Shown here piece by piece: positions 8,075 to 17,047 of a DNA stretch of 64,000 bases (positions are counted from its first letter, which is position 1; each line of letters begins with the position of its first letter). Under the pieces are notes generated by a model, which was given only the letters and a program-made list of their open reading frames with translations, was not told the DNA's origin and searched no databases. The translations under genes and the position numbers were made by a program. Source of the DNA: Onstottus_B arcticum (GTDB lineage Bacteria > Acidobacteriota > Blastocatellia > UBA7656); assembly GCA_038040485.1 (NCBI GenBank), contig JBBPIE010000011.1:109237-173236 (forward strand), given 5' to 3'.

Positions 8075-9163
8075 TTGGCTACTGTAACGATGAAAGAGCT
8101 GCTTGAGGCGGGTGTCCATTTCGGGCATCAGGTCAGGCGGTGGAATCCGAAGATGAAGGAGTATATCTTCGGCGAGCGCAACGGCATTTACATCATTGAC
8201 CTTCAAAAGACCCAGCGGCTTTTCAAGGAAGCGGTCAAGTTCGTAACCCAGCAGGCGATGGATGGCAAAAGCTTCATGTTCGTCGGCACAAAGCGTCAGG
8301 CGCAGGATGCTGTCGAAGAAGAGGCTAAACGCTGCGGCCAGTACTACGTCAATCAGCGCTGGCTCGGCGGCTTGCTTACAAATTTTCAAACGGTTCAGAA
8401 GTCGATCCAGCGAATGAAGGACATCGAAGCGATGCGCACCGACGGGAGAGCCGATGCGCTGACCAAGAAAGAAAGGCTCGGGCTCGATCGGGAGCACGCG
8501 GCACTCGAGAAGAACCTGGCGGGCATTCGCGATATGCGAAGCTTGCCTCACGTCATCTTTATCATCGACTCGAACAAGGAAGAGATCGCGGTTCACGAAG
8601 CTAACAAGCTCGGCATCGCGACGGTCGCGATTGTCGACACGAACTGCAGCCCAGACGGAATCGACTACATCGTGCCGGGCAACGACGACGCTCTTCGCGC
8701 AGTGCGGTTGTTTGCCGCAAAGATGGCGGACGCGATCATCGAGGGTCAGCAGATGCTGAAAGAGGGCGGAGCGGAGATCGGCGATGAGGGCGATGGCGCC
8801 GAAGCCGCCGCCAACCCCGAGACGCCTCGTGAAAAGAGCGAGCGGCGCGAGCGCGGAGGCCGCGAGCGCGGAGGCCGCGGGCGCGGCGAGCGCGGTGGCC
8901 AGCGACGCACGACTTATGTGCCGCCCGGCGCCCCGCCAATTCCTGAGCCGGTCGCTGCCGTGGCTGCTGCTCACCAACCTGCGAATGCAGAAGCCGCCGC
9001 CGCCGCCGCGGTACCCGAAACTGCAGCACCCGAAACTGCTGAAGCGCCGCCAGCCGAAAGAGCGCCTTTGGACACGACGCCTCTCGAAGCACTGGCCGCC
9101 GACGCCGCAAACAACGAGGCCGTTGAAGCTCTTAAGGCTGAGAAGGCCGAAGTCGGAGAGTAA
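8075..9163 (+). CDS. rpsB: 30S ribosomal protein S2 with long C-terminal extension
   Basis: 362 residues, about 110-120 more than a typical S2. The start is TTG at 8075 after AGGAGGA; homologous S2 proteins begin MATVxM, which fits. The body is canonical: GVHFGHQVRRWNPKMKEYIF, the QRWLGGLLTNF core and a coiled-coil insert, ending near residue 230. The extra tail has an RGG/RERGG-rich basic stretch (about 252-280) and then Ala/Glu/Pro-rich sequence. RGG tracts usually bind RNA. S2 joins the small subunit late, near S1. It is followed by tsf, the conserved rpsB-tsf order. Confidence 0.96.
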   Translation: MATVTMKELLEAGVHFGHQVRRWNPKMKEYIFGERNGIYIIDLQKTQRLFKEAVKFVTQQAMDGKSFMFVGTKRQAQDAVEEEAKRCGQYYVNQRWLGGLLTNFQTVQKSIQRMKDIEAMRTDGRADALTKKERLGLDREHAALEKNLAGIRDMRSLPHVIFIIDSNKEEIAVHEANKLGIATVAIVDTNCSPDGIDYIVPGNDDALRAVRLFAAKMADAIIEGQQMLKEGGAEIGDEGDGAEAAANPETPREKSERRERGGRERGGRGRGERGGQRRTTYVPPGAPPIPEPVAAVAAAHQPANAEAAAAAAVPETAAPETAEAPPAERAPLDTTPLEALAADAANNEAVEALKAEKAEVGE

Positions 9164-9263
9164 GGCAAAAGCAAAAAGGCGAAAGGCAAAGTGATGAGCC
9201 GGGCCGCTTGTTTGCGCCTCGGGCCATTTTGCTTTTGGCATTTTCCTTTTGCCTTTTTTGCTG
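9164..9263. repeat. Inverted repeat of AAGGCAAAAG-type words between rpsB and tsf
   Basis: The left arm is built from GGCAAAAGC / AAAAGGCG / AAAGGCAAA words and the right arm from the complementary TTTTGCTTTTGGC / TTTTCCTTTTGCC words, around a GC-rich centre. It can fold into a hairpin inside the rpsB-tsf transcript and may attenuate or stabilise it. It has the same architecture as the other repeats but a different word. Confidence 0.7.
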
Positions 9264-9303
9264 GTTGTGGATAGCAAATCTTAGAGGGAGAGACAGGTAG
9301 TAA

Positions 9304-9978
9304 ATGGCAAACGAAATAACACCCGCCACGATCAAGGCCTTGCGAGAGAAGACGGGCGCGGGAATGATGGAATGCAAGGCAGCGCTCACCGAAGGCGAAG
9401 GCATCGAGGAAAAAGCTATCGACATATTGCGCAAGCGAGGCCTTGCGAGCGCGACCAAGAAATCCGGCCGCGTGGCCGCCGAAGGACTCGTGCACTCGTA
9501 CATTCACGCTGGAGGCAAGATAGGCGTGCTAGTCGAGGTGAACTGCGAGACCGACTTTGTCGCGCGCGGCGAAGAGTTTCGCTCGTTCGTGCACGACCTT
9601 GCCATGCACATCACCGCGGCTGAACCTCGCTTCAACGCCAAGGAAGAAGTTCCCGCTGAGGTGCTCGAGAAGGAACGAGAGATCGCGCTCGAACAGGCGA
9701 AGCAGGACCCGAAGAACGCGAACAAACCTCAGCAAGTGCTCGACAAGATAATTGAAGGCCGCCTGAGCAAGTTCTTTCAAGAGGCCTGTCTGATGGAGCA
9801 GCCATTCGTCAAGGATCAGAACATGACCGTGGGCGAGCTGGTCAAATCCATGATCGCGAAGACCGGAGAAAACATCAGGGTGAGGCGATTCACTCGCTTC
9901 AAGATGGGCGAAGGGATCGAGAAGCGCGCGTCGGACATCGGCGCCGACGTTCGTGACTTACTCGGCAGCAACGAGTAG
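9304..9978 (+). CDS. tsf: Elongation factor Ts
   Basis: 224 residues, within the range of short EF-Ts proteins. EF-Ts exchanges GDP for GTP on EF-Tu. Motifs: the N-terminal UBA-like LREKTGAGMMECKAAL, the EF-Tu-contacting ETDFVAR segment (CETDFVARGEEF) and a C-terminal RFTRFKMGEGIEK end. It is preceded by AGGGAGAG and followed by a rho-independent terminator. Confidence 0.98.
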   Translation: MANEITPATIKALREKTGAGMMECKAALTEGEGIEEKAIDILRKRGLASATKKSGRVAAEGLVHSYIHAGGKIGVLVEVNCETDFVARGEEFRSFVHDLAMHITAAEPRFNAKEEVPAEVLEKEREIALEQAKQDPKNANKPQQVLDKIIEGRLSKFFQEACLMEQPFVKDQNMTVGELVKSMIAKTGENIRVRRFTRFKMGEGIEKRASDIGADVRDLLGSNE

Positions 9979-9983
9979 TTGAC

Positions 9984-10013
9984 AAAAGGCCTCTCGCGAG
10001 AGAGGCTTTTTTT
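9984..10013 (+). terminator. Rho-independent terminator after tsf
   Basis: A 7-bp stem GCCTCTC / GAGAGGC (9989-9995 with 10000-10006), a GCGA tetraloop and a run of seven T. It follows the tsf stop codon by about 10 bp, so pyrH-frr probably has its own promoter or depends on readthrough. Confidence 0.92.
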
Positions 10014-10093
10014 CTGTCCGAAGATCCCGGGCGCGATCTTGAATTCGATTTTGCGGTGAAGTTTAATCCTCGAAGCCTGGAAGCCGGAAGAAT

Positions 10094-10846
10094 ATGTCGA
10101 CAGAATCACAGGCGGTCTACAAACGAATCCTTCTGAAGTTGTCCGGTGAAGCGCTGATGGCGGACCAGGGCTACGGTATCGACCCGGCGACGATCACTCG
10201 GATAGCCTGCGAGATCAAAGAAGTTCACGCGCTCGGAGTTGAAGTCGCCATCGTAGTGGGCGGAGGCAACATCTTTCGCGGCGTGGCGCTTTCCGCGCGA
10301 GGCATGGACCGCGCTTCGGCAGACTCGATAGGCATGCTGGCGACAATGATCAACGCGCTCGCGCTTCAAGACGCGCTCGAAAAACAGGACGTGTTTACGC
10401 GCGTTATGTCTGCCATCGAAGTGAACAAGATCGCGGAGCCTTTTATTCGCCGCCGCGCGATTCGTCACGTTGAAAAAGGCCGCGTGGTCATCTTTGCCGC
10501 CGGCACGGGCAATCCGTACTTCACCACTGATTCGGCAGCCGCGCTCCGCGCGCTCGAGATAAAAGCCGACGCTATCCTTAAAGGCACAAAGGTCGAAGGC
10601 ATCTACACCGCCGATCCGGCCACCGATCCGACTGCCACAATGTTCGACCGAATTACCTATCTGGATGTGATCCAGCGCGACCTGAAAGTCATGGACACAT
10701 CGGCCATCAGCCTGTGCCGCCAAAGCGGCGTGCCAATCCACGTTTTCAATTTGCACACGGCGGGGAATATCGCCCGCGTGGTTCGCGGCGAACGAGTGGG
10801 AACTGTCGTCTGTGCAGAACCCGAATCCAAGAGCCAGTCCGGCTAA
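10094..10846 (+). CDS. pyrH: Uridylate kinase (UMP kinase)
   Basis: 250 residues, an amino-acid-kinase-fold enzyme that phosphorylates UMP to UDP. Family motifs: YKRILLKLSGEAL at the N-terminus, VVGGGNIFRG (phosphate-binding loop), ADSIGMLATMINALAL and GTGNPYFTTDSAAALRA, followed by a TKVEGIYTADP segment. Bacterial PyrH is hexameric and regulated by GTP and UTP. Gene order tsf-pyrH-frr is the common bacterial arrangement. Confidence 0.97.
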   Translation: MSTESQAVYKRILLKLSGEALMADQGYGIDPATITRIACEIKEVHALGVEVAIVVGGGNIFRGVALSARGMDRASADSIGMLATMINALALQDALEKQDVFTRVMSAIEVNKIAEPFIRRRAIRHVEKGRVVIFAAGTGNPYFTTDSAAALRALEIKADAILKGTKVEGIYTADPATDPTATMFDRITYLDVIQRDLKVMDTSAISLCRQSGVPIHVFNLHTAGNIARVVRGERVGTVVCAEPESKSQSG

Positions 10847-10944
10847 TCGAGACCGGCGCGCGGCGCAATGCGCAACCTTGTCTTATCTGAGTCCTCAACT
10901 CTAAAATCCAGAAACCCAAAATCGAAGCGGCGGAGGTTCGGCGA

Positions 10945-11505
10945 ATGGAAATCAAAGACATCATCAGCGACGCTCGCAAGAGGATGGACAGCGCGGTCGA
11001 GGACTCGCGCAGGAAGCTCGCGACCGTGCGCACCGGACGCGCGTCGGTGTCGTTGCTGGACAACGTGACTGTCGAGTACTACGGCACGCAGATGCCCCTG
11101 AACCAGGTTGCGACTATCCACGCGCCCGAGCCCACGATGCTGACCGTTCAACCGTTTGATCCGACGCAGGTCGCCAACATCGAAAAAGGAATTCGCGCTT
11201 CGGAGCTGGGCTTGAATCCATCAAACGACGGCAAGCTGATTCGAGTGCCGATTCCTCCGCTCACCGAAGAACGCCGCAAGCAGATGGTGAAGGTCGTGCA
11301 CGAAGTTGCCGAAGAACATCGCACTGCCGTGCGCAACATTCGCCGGGACGCTAACGATCATTTGAAAAAGATGCTGAAAGACAAGACGATTGCCGAGGAC
11401 GTGGAGAAAGACGCGCTCGATGAGGTTCAGAAGCTCACCGACCAGCACATCAATCGCATCAACGAAGCCTCCGAGCAGAAAGAAAAGGACGTGATGACCG
11501 TCTGA
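10945..11505 (+). CDS. frr: Ribosome recycling factor
   Basis: 186 residues, standard length. It splits post-termination ribosomes together with EF-G. Motifs: ARKRMDSAVE, RTGRASVSLLDNVTVEYYG with the domain II hinge, and PIPPLTEERRKQMVK, then a long charged C-terminal helix. It lies about 100 bp after pyrH; that gap contains a half-arm of the AATCC-type repeat. Confidence 0.98.
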   Translation: MEIKDIISDARKRMDSAVEDSRRKLATVRTGRASVSLLDNVTVEYYGTQMPLNQVATIHAPEPTMLTVQPFDPTQVANIEKGIRASELGLNPSNDGKLIRVPIPPLTEERRKQMVKVVHEVAEEHRTAVRNIRRDANDHLKKMLKDKTIAEDVEKDALDEVQKLTDQHINRINEASEQKEKDVMTV

Positions 11506-11549
11506 GGGTTCGAACGCCTGCACAAGATTTTACTTTCCAATGAGCGTAT

Positions 11550-11656
11550 CCGTGCAAATCCGTCAAATCAGTGTCATCCGTGGTCTATGAACCGGCAAAA
11601 TGAGTCGTTCGAAAAGCGTAGACCACTGATGAAACGGGTTCGACCGATTTGCACGG
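11550..11656. repeat. Inverted repeat downstream of frr
   Basis: The arms CCGTGCAAATCCG (11550-11562) and CCGATTTGCACGG (11644-11656) are complementary with one mismatch. Nested inside are GTGGTCTA and TAGACCAC. It lies between convergent frr and tsaE and could end transcripts from both sides, but no T-run is attached. Confidence 0.75.
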
Positions 11657-11699
11657 ATTCGTTGTTGATTTTGATCGCTAGCGAAACGCGGGGAAGAGG

Positions 11700-12173
11700 T
11701 CACAGGGTTCGGATGACTATCATTCGTTCAGAATCGGAGACGTAGGAGATATCGACTTCAACCGCGCCTTCCGGCATTGACGCGAGGCGTTCAGCCCACT
11801 CGATCACCACGACTCCCTTTTCATCTTCGAGAATCTCTTCAAGCCCCAAATCAATCCGCGAGCTTGATTCAAGCCTGTACAGATCGATGTGATACAACCG
11901 CAATCGACCTTCGTGAACGTTGATCAACGTAAAAGATGGGCTGGTGACTTCGGCAGGCTCGATGCCCAGTCCGGCGCCGAGCCCCTTTGCAAACATAGTC
12001 TTGCCTGCGCCTAGTTCGCCTTTCAACAAAAGAACGATCCTTCTATCGAGTCGCTCTCCGACTCGCTCGCCGAGCGAAAAGGTCTCATCGGGCGAATGCG
12101 TACTAAACTGGCCTTCATAGGCATCTGGTTGCTGGTTTCTGGTATCTGGTTCCGAGATCACGTTGTCTCTCAC
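11700..12173 (-). CDS. tsaE: tRNA threonylcarbamoyladenosine biosynthesis ATPase
   Basis: 157 residues. TsaE is the P-loop ATPase that drives the TsaB-TsaD complex forming t6A37 on ANN-decoding tRNAs. The Walker A motif GELGAGKT is at residues 52-59, followed by the family motifs TSPSFTLI and YHIDLYRL and the VVVIEWAERL segment. Its start overlaps the nnr stop by 4 bp, so the two are translationally coupled, a pairing common in bacteria. The first 20 residues read through word-like repeat DNA and may not be conserved. Confidence 0.93.
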   Translation of the reverse strand: MRDNVISEPDTRNQQPDAYEGQFSTHSPDETFSLGERVGERLDRRIVLLLKGELGAGKTMFAKGLGAGLGIEPAEVTSPSFTLINVHEGRLRLYHIDLYRLESSSRIDLGLEEILEDEKGVVVIEWAERLASMPEGAVEVDISYVSDSERMIVIRTL

Positions 12174-13780
12174 CTGACCAACCTCTCTGCGTCGCCGCCA
12201 ACTTCAATGAGCGCCGCTCCCAGATTAGCCGTAATGTCTGAAGCGATCATCGCGCGAGTCCCAAGCTTCGAAGCGGCAATGTCGCCCGCCAGGCCATGCA
12301 GATAAACCGCCGCGATGGTTGCGCCGAGCGCGTCATCCATTTTTTGCGCGAGCAACCCGGCAATGATTCCGGTCAGCACATCGCCCGAACCGCCCGTAGC
12401 CATCCCCGCGTTACCGGTGGGGTTCACGTACACTTGCCCGTCGGGAGCGGCTATCAGCGTCCGGCTTCCCTTGAGCACCAGGATCACGCCGTGAGAGGTC
12501 GAGAACTCGCGCGCGATCTCGATCCGGTCCCGCAAGACCACGTCGATCGGCTTGCCCACCAGCCGTGACATCTCGCCGGGGTGAGGAGTGAGAATCAGCG
12601 GAACCCCGGGCTGGGCGCCGACAGCTTCCTCCCACGGAGCGAGCGCGTTCAGAGCGTCCGCGTCGGCTACCGTGGGACGTTCGCGTTTCCCTACAACCGC
12701 TCTCACGAACTCACGTGTTGAAGCGTCCTCTGACCCCAGTCCCGGTCCGATCGCAACCACATCGCGCTCTGCCCCAAGCCGCGCCACGTCTTCCGCGGCT
12801 TCGAGGGAGAACGAACCCGATGCTGTCTCGGCAAGCGGTTCGGTCATGCACTCGGGGATCGCGCTCGAAGCCACGATGGGTTGAACGGACTCGGGCGTCG
12901 CGATTGTGACCAACCCGCAACCAGCGCGCAGTGCTGCTTCGCCCACCAGACAAGCCGCGCCAGTCTTGCCCCGCGACCCGCCGACTACCAGCACCTTCCC
13001 AACGTCGCCCTTGTTCGCGTGGGAGCTTCGCCTCGAGCTTTCAAGCCACGTCCTGACGTCGCTCGCTTCGATCAAGTTCAACTGCGAGCCCGAGGAGTTG
13101 ATCAACTCGTCCGGCGATCCTATTTGCCCGACGATCAATTCGCCGCATTGTTCGCACGCGGGAGGAAGCACAGCCGCTACTTTCGGCGCTGTGAACGTTA
13201 CAGTTAGATCAGCTCTCACTGTGGGGCCGATCAACTCCCCCGAGTCAGAAGCGAGACCGGACGGGACATCAACCGACACGACACGAGATTTATCACCGAG
13301 TTCGTTAATCAAAGCAGTTGCTTCTTCGAACAAACCAGCGGCGGCTCGTGTAAGTCCGGTGCCAAAGATCGCATCAATGATCAGATCATACTTTGATCTA
13401 GTTGCCGTCTCTCGAAGCGCGCTCGCGGTCTCAATTTCGGCAAAACGGAGCGTCGAGCCGGCGGCATCCGCGATCGCCTTCGCGCTCTCAAAGTTCGTGC
13501 GGGCATCGCCCTGCGTCTCGTTGATTCCTCCGAGCAGACATACATCAACCGAAGCGCCCTTCTCATGAAGCAATCGCGCAATGGCCGCGCCATCTCCACC
13601 GTTGTTCCCTCGTCCGCAGACCGCCAGCACGCGCTTGCCGCTAACGTCTCCGAACTTCTTCTCGATGGCTTCGACCGTTCGAGTGGCGGCGTTCTCCATC
13701 AGTTGAAGGCTCGGCACACCGTGCAGCTTGCTCGTGAGGCGATCCACCTCACGCATCTGTGCGGCCGAGAGAATCTTCAT
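12170..13780 (-). CDS. nnr: Bifunctional NAD(P)H-hydrate repair enzyme (epimerase + dehydratase)
   Basis: 536 residues from the ATG at 13780 (MKILSAAQMREVD); a longer frame upstream lacks family sequence. The N-terminal half is the NAD(P)HX epimerase (CGRGNNGGDGAAIARLL). The C-terminal half is the ADP-dependent dehydratase: GGSRGKTGAACLVG, the LTPHPGEMSRL segment and GNAGMATGGSGDVLTG, with the catalytic Asp. It repairs the hydrated, inactive forms of NADH and NADPH. It overlaps tsaE downstream by 4 bp. Confidence 0.96.
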   Translation of the reverse strand: MKILSAAQMREVDRLTSKLHGVPSLQLMENAATRTVEAIEKKFGDVSGKRVLAVCGRGNNGGDGAAIARLLHEKGASVDVCLLGGINETQGDARTNFESAKAIADAAGSTLRFAEIETASALRETATRSKYDLIIDAIFGTGLTRAAAGLFEEATALINELGDKSRVVSVDVPSGLASDSGELIGPTVRADLTVTFTAPKVAAVLPPACEQCGELIVGQIGSPDELINSSGSQLNLIEASDVRTWLESSRRSSHANKGDVGKVLVVGGSRGKTGAACLVGEAALRAGCGLVTIATPESVQPIVASSAIPECMTEPLAETASGSFSLEAAEDVARLGAERDVVAIGPGLGSEDASTREFVRAVVGKRERPTVADADALNALAPWEEAVGAQPGVPLILTPHPGEMSRLVGKPIDVVLRDRIEIAREFSTSHGVILVLKGSRTLIAAPDGQVYVNPTGNAGMATGGSGDVLTGIIAGLLAQKMDDALGATIAAVYLHGLAGDIAASKLGTRAMIASDITANLGAALIEVGGDAERLVR

Positions 13781-13868
13781 AGTCGCGATGATAGGTGAGC
13801 CCTGATGGGCTGTCAAAGTACGGCTTTGAGAAGGAATATCGCACGGGGCGTTCCGCGGGCGGCAAGTT

Positions 13869-13957
13869 CTCTCCGCGTCGGCTCTACGTCTCGGCGACTC
13901 GGCGGTTAGCAGGATCGCGACGTTAACTAACCGCCGAGACGCGGAGCCGCAGAGGTT
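13869..13957. repeat. Inverted repeat upstream of nnr
   Basis: The left arm contains CTCCGCGTCGGCTC and CGTCTCGGCG...CGGCGGTTAG. The right arm contains the complement, CTAACCGCCGAGACG and CGGAGCCGCAGAGG. The region between nnr and the sigma-like gene (13781-14294) otherwise shows no supported gene. Confidence 0.7.
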
Positions 13958-14294
13958 ACCCAGAGAAGACATTCGAGACTAGGAAACTACCCGCTGACAA
14001 TTAGTATTCACTTGGGACTGGAAGGATGGTATAAGCCTCTTTGACATCGCTGCAGCACCGTGTTTTTCCCCCGAGAGTGGTCAATCCCCTTTGCCTCGTC
14101 TGATTCAATCGCCCCTCAGATTCGCAATCTGCCTCCCCAAAGTCCTTTGCCCGCATCGCCGAACGCCCGCGCCGCCCGCTTTGAGCGTGGCACGCGAAGG
14201 GCGACCGATGGGCGCAACTGGAAGAGCGGCAAGAGACCGCTCTGGTTGGATTTGAGCGGGCCTCGAGTTCGCGCGGCAAGTGGGAGACTGACGG

Positions 14295-15560
14295 ATGACC
14301 GACATCGACTGGGCCGGTCTGCTCGACCAAGAGGACGTTGAGAGCTTGTGGAACGGGCTCTATCAACTGGTCTCTCGGCACCCGGGAGTGCGCCCGCTTC
14401 ACTTTGCAACCGACGGCGCAGCCGTCTCCTCACAGACTGAGATCAACGCGGACCTCGCGCAGGAGTTGTTCCTCGAGTTGTTTCAGAAGCGGCGTTTCGA
14501 TCACTACGTTAACACCGGCTATACCAGCTCCGAGATTGAAAGCGAGCTTGCGCGAATTGAAGTTCCGAACCTCGTGGGTGCGCGGCTCCGCAAACGGTAT
14601 CCCGAATCGTTTCGCATGGCGCGGCGAGTCAGTTCGCTGCTCAAGACCAGCGAGCGCTTTCGCCGAATCACTGCTGACTCGCGGGACGACGACTCGAGTG
14701 CCGCGCCGGCCAATGGTAAGCCCAAACGCCGGGGCAGGCCCAAAAAACTCAAAGCGAGCGAGTCCGTGGCTTTAGCTCTCGTCGAAGACGACGATGACAT
14801 CGAAGCCCTCGCGGTCTCGCCCGAAGAAGAACTCGGGGAGCCGCCGAGCACCGCTCGCGCGGGCAGTGAGCAGCGGCGCGGCCGAATGGTGAATCAGGTG
14901 TATGGACTTCGCGAGTGGCGAGCGTCAAAGCCGCTTCGCGACTCGGGCCACTTCGGCGAGCTTGCCAAGTCAGTGCCTATACGCAGGCGGGACACGCGGC
15001 TTGTCGGGCGCACGGGCACTTCGCAGCTCATACTCTCGAATCCTGATCTCGAAGAACTGATCGTCGAAGTGCTGACTGCCATCGACTCGCCCGCCGACGT
15101 CCGCACGCTTCGGCAACTCGTGCTGTCGAAGATACCGCTGCAAGACTACAACGTCTCGTCGCTCGATGAAGAGCTGAGCACCGGGAACGAAGGTTCGACG
15201 CTGCGCCGAGAAGCTCGCGACACGCGAGACACGCCGGAGGACGCGCTGCTGCGAGGCGAACAGGACGATCGCGCTGCTGAGATGGCCGGCGAGTTTCTGG
15301 TGCAGCTTCGCCGGGTGGTGAACAACAACGAGCGGCGATACGAAAGATTGCTGTCAACGTTGTGGTACTGCTACTACGACACCGAGAACCATTCGCAACT
15401 GGAGATCGCGCGCCGTCTCGGCGTTTCGGATTCGCTTGTGAGCGACAGCCGCAAGCTGATCGAGCACGAACTCCGAAAGCTAAAGCTTTCAGTGGAAGAG
15501 GGCGCGGTGTTTTCTGAATCTCTCCAACGACTTGTAACGCCGCTCGCTGAGATTCACTAG
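14295..15560 (+). CDS. Sigma-factor-like DNA-binding protein, function unknown
   Basis: 421 residues. The last 70 carry a helix-turn-helix like sigma region 4: HSQLEIARRLGVSDSLVSDSRKLIEHELRKL near residues 375-405. The N-terminal 120 residues (LFLELFQKRRFDHYVNTGYTSSEIESELARIEVPNLV) resemble a helical DNA- or polymerase-binding module. Between them is an acidic, low-complexity linker containing an AT-hook-like RRGRPKKLK. I do not see a clear region 2 -10-recognition signature, so it may be a degenerate sigma factor or a large regulator. It is monocistronic. Confidence 0.6.
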   Translation: MTDIDWAGLLDQEDVESLWNGLYQLVSRHPGVRPLHFATDGAAVSSQTEINADLAQELFLELFQKRRFDHYVNTGYTSSEIESELARIEVPNLVGARLRKRYPESFRMARRVSSLLKTSERFRRITADSRDDDSSAAPANGKPKRRGRPKKLKASESVALALVEDDDDIEALAVSPEEELGEPPSTARAGSEQRRGRMVNQVYGLREWRASKPLRDSGHFGELAKSVPIRRRDTRLVGRTGTSQLILSNPDLEELIVEVLTAIDSPADVRTLRQLVLSKIPLQDYNVSSLDEELSTGNEGSTLRREARDTRDTPEDALLRGEQDDRAAEMAGEFLVQLRRVVNNNERRYERLLSTLWYCYYDTENHSQLEIARRLGVSDSLVSDSRKLIEHELRKLKLSVEEGAVFSESLQRLVTPLAEIH

Positions 15561-15611
15561 CAGCCCATGGACACTGCCACCAATGAACTCGATAGCCAAC
15601 GCGTGCGCTGG

Positions 15612-16159
15612 CTACGTGTCCAGAGACTCTTCCCACTCGGCGCCCATCACCCAGGCAAGCGCTGACAATCGTCCGCTCAGCAGGCCCCACTCGAAGTCAT
15701 CCCATCCGAGATTCCTGCGGCCATACTTCCGCTCGATACGTCGCGCTCCTTTCTTGGCTTGCTCCAGCAACGCCTTCCGCGACTCTGTCAGAACCTCTTC
15801 TCCACTCTTGATCCTGTAGAGCCAGTTTTGGTGGCGGTTCCACCACACCTTGTCCCAGAATTCCTTCTCCGCTTTAAGGATCGCCTTGTCGTTGCGACGA
15901 AGCAGCATTGGCCATTCTTCCCCCGGACGCTCATCGTCGGGTAGCCATTCAACCTTGTCTCCTTGCTTGGTGTACCCGACCCTGTAGCCGTTCGGCCCGA
16001 CCTCTCCCGATTGCGCGGGGTCTGTTGTTTCGCCACTTGAGCGCCGCGTGGTCCCAAGAACTCGTCGCGGTACCTGTTGAACTCTTCGGGCGTGATCTTG
16101 TTCTGCTTGTGCTCGAGAATCAACTCGGTGATTCTGGATGCTTGATCGAGTTTTCCCAC
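15612..16159 (-). pseudogene. Frameshifted gene, function unknown
   Basis: Two frames join into one plausible protein. From a GTG at 16159, MGKLDQASRITELILEHKQ and the following EEFNRYRDEFLGPRG continue to AKQQT. Then, after a one-base shift near 16020 at a CCCC tract, the other frame carries PAQSGEVGPNGYRVGYTKQG and the Trp-rich end (EFWDKVWWNRHQNWLYRI, WDDFEWGLLSGRLSALAWVMG). Either the gene is broken or the assembly has an indel. I do not recognise the family. Confidence 0.55.
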
Positions 16160-16174
16160 CGCGACCCCCTTGCC

Positions 16175-16400
16175 TGCTCGGTTTCATTTCCCTAACAAAG
16201 CGGATCAGATCGCGGAGTAGTGTCTGCCGGAGTTCATCGACGCTGGCGAAGGCGCCGGTGAGCGCCCTCTCGTAGGTCCCGGCTTTGAAGGTCCTCAGCT
16301 TCCTGAACTGCGTCAGGTCGATCTTGTTCGGGTCAATAGGGCGGCTCGAAAAGCCAACTCCCCCGGTTTTGCCGACCTGACGATCAGGTATGGGGGGGCG
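16175..16400 (-). pseudogene. Possible gene remnant upstream of the frameshifted gene
   Basis: The reading frame here gives a well-formed helical stretch (DLTQFRKLRTFKAGTYERAL and DELRQTLLRDLIRFVREM), but upstream it dissolves into unstructured sequence with no start or ribosome binding site. It looks like the C-terminal remnant of a longer protein. No firm family call. Confidence 0.35.
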
Positions 16401-16577
16401 ACGCCTCTTGCCGGCGACTGGGATGGATTGTGATTGGGATTGGGCGAGTAAGCTCAAAGACCAGAGGGTGCAAAGGCTACAATTCTGTTGGCGTTTCGTT
16501 ACGAGGCGAGGACACGAGAAACGCGATGCCATAGGACAGCACAACAGGGTTGCGCGCAAAGTCGCGATAGCCGACAT

Positions 16578-17047
16578 CGTTCAAATACCGCAAGGCCGAT
16601 TGTTGATGGTCCGTTAAAGGGAACCATCTGTTGTCCTTCTGCTATCTCAACGTACTGCATCAACTGAACCGGTAACCGCCACTCCTACACGCAGCGGGCA
16701 GGCTTTCGCAAAGCGTCAGCAGAGTTAACAAGATAATCTTACCGACACTGCAGTAATATGGCCCAGAAATCCGTCTATCGTATTAGGGAAGAAGTGTAAG
16801 TATCCGAACTCATTGTTAATTCAGCTCGGATTGGAAAAAACGTCCGGTTGATTTCAAAGGACTTGCGAGAACAGGCGACTCGAAATGGAAGCGTTTTCAT
16901 GAACCGTCTACTCGTGCAGCAGCAATACGCTATGGCCGCCGGGAGCTACTGCCCTGGCGGCTAACCGGTATGGATTGTGACGTCGCTATTTTTCAATCCA
17001 GTCTAATTGTCGAACAGACTCGGCGCACCTGAACTGAAGGTATAGAG
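16578..17047. other. Intergenic region before the giant repeat protein
   Basis: About 470 bp with lower GC content than the neighbours and no reading frame worth calling. It must contain the promoter of the repeat protein gene; I could not identify a convincing pair of promoter boxes. Confidence 0.4.

Noticed and set aside
8057..9277. A 406-codon minus-strand frame opposite rpsB
   Set aside because: It lies antisense to a certain ribosomal protein gene and its Arg/Ala-rich composition reflects the GC-rich tail of rpsB.
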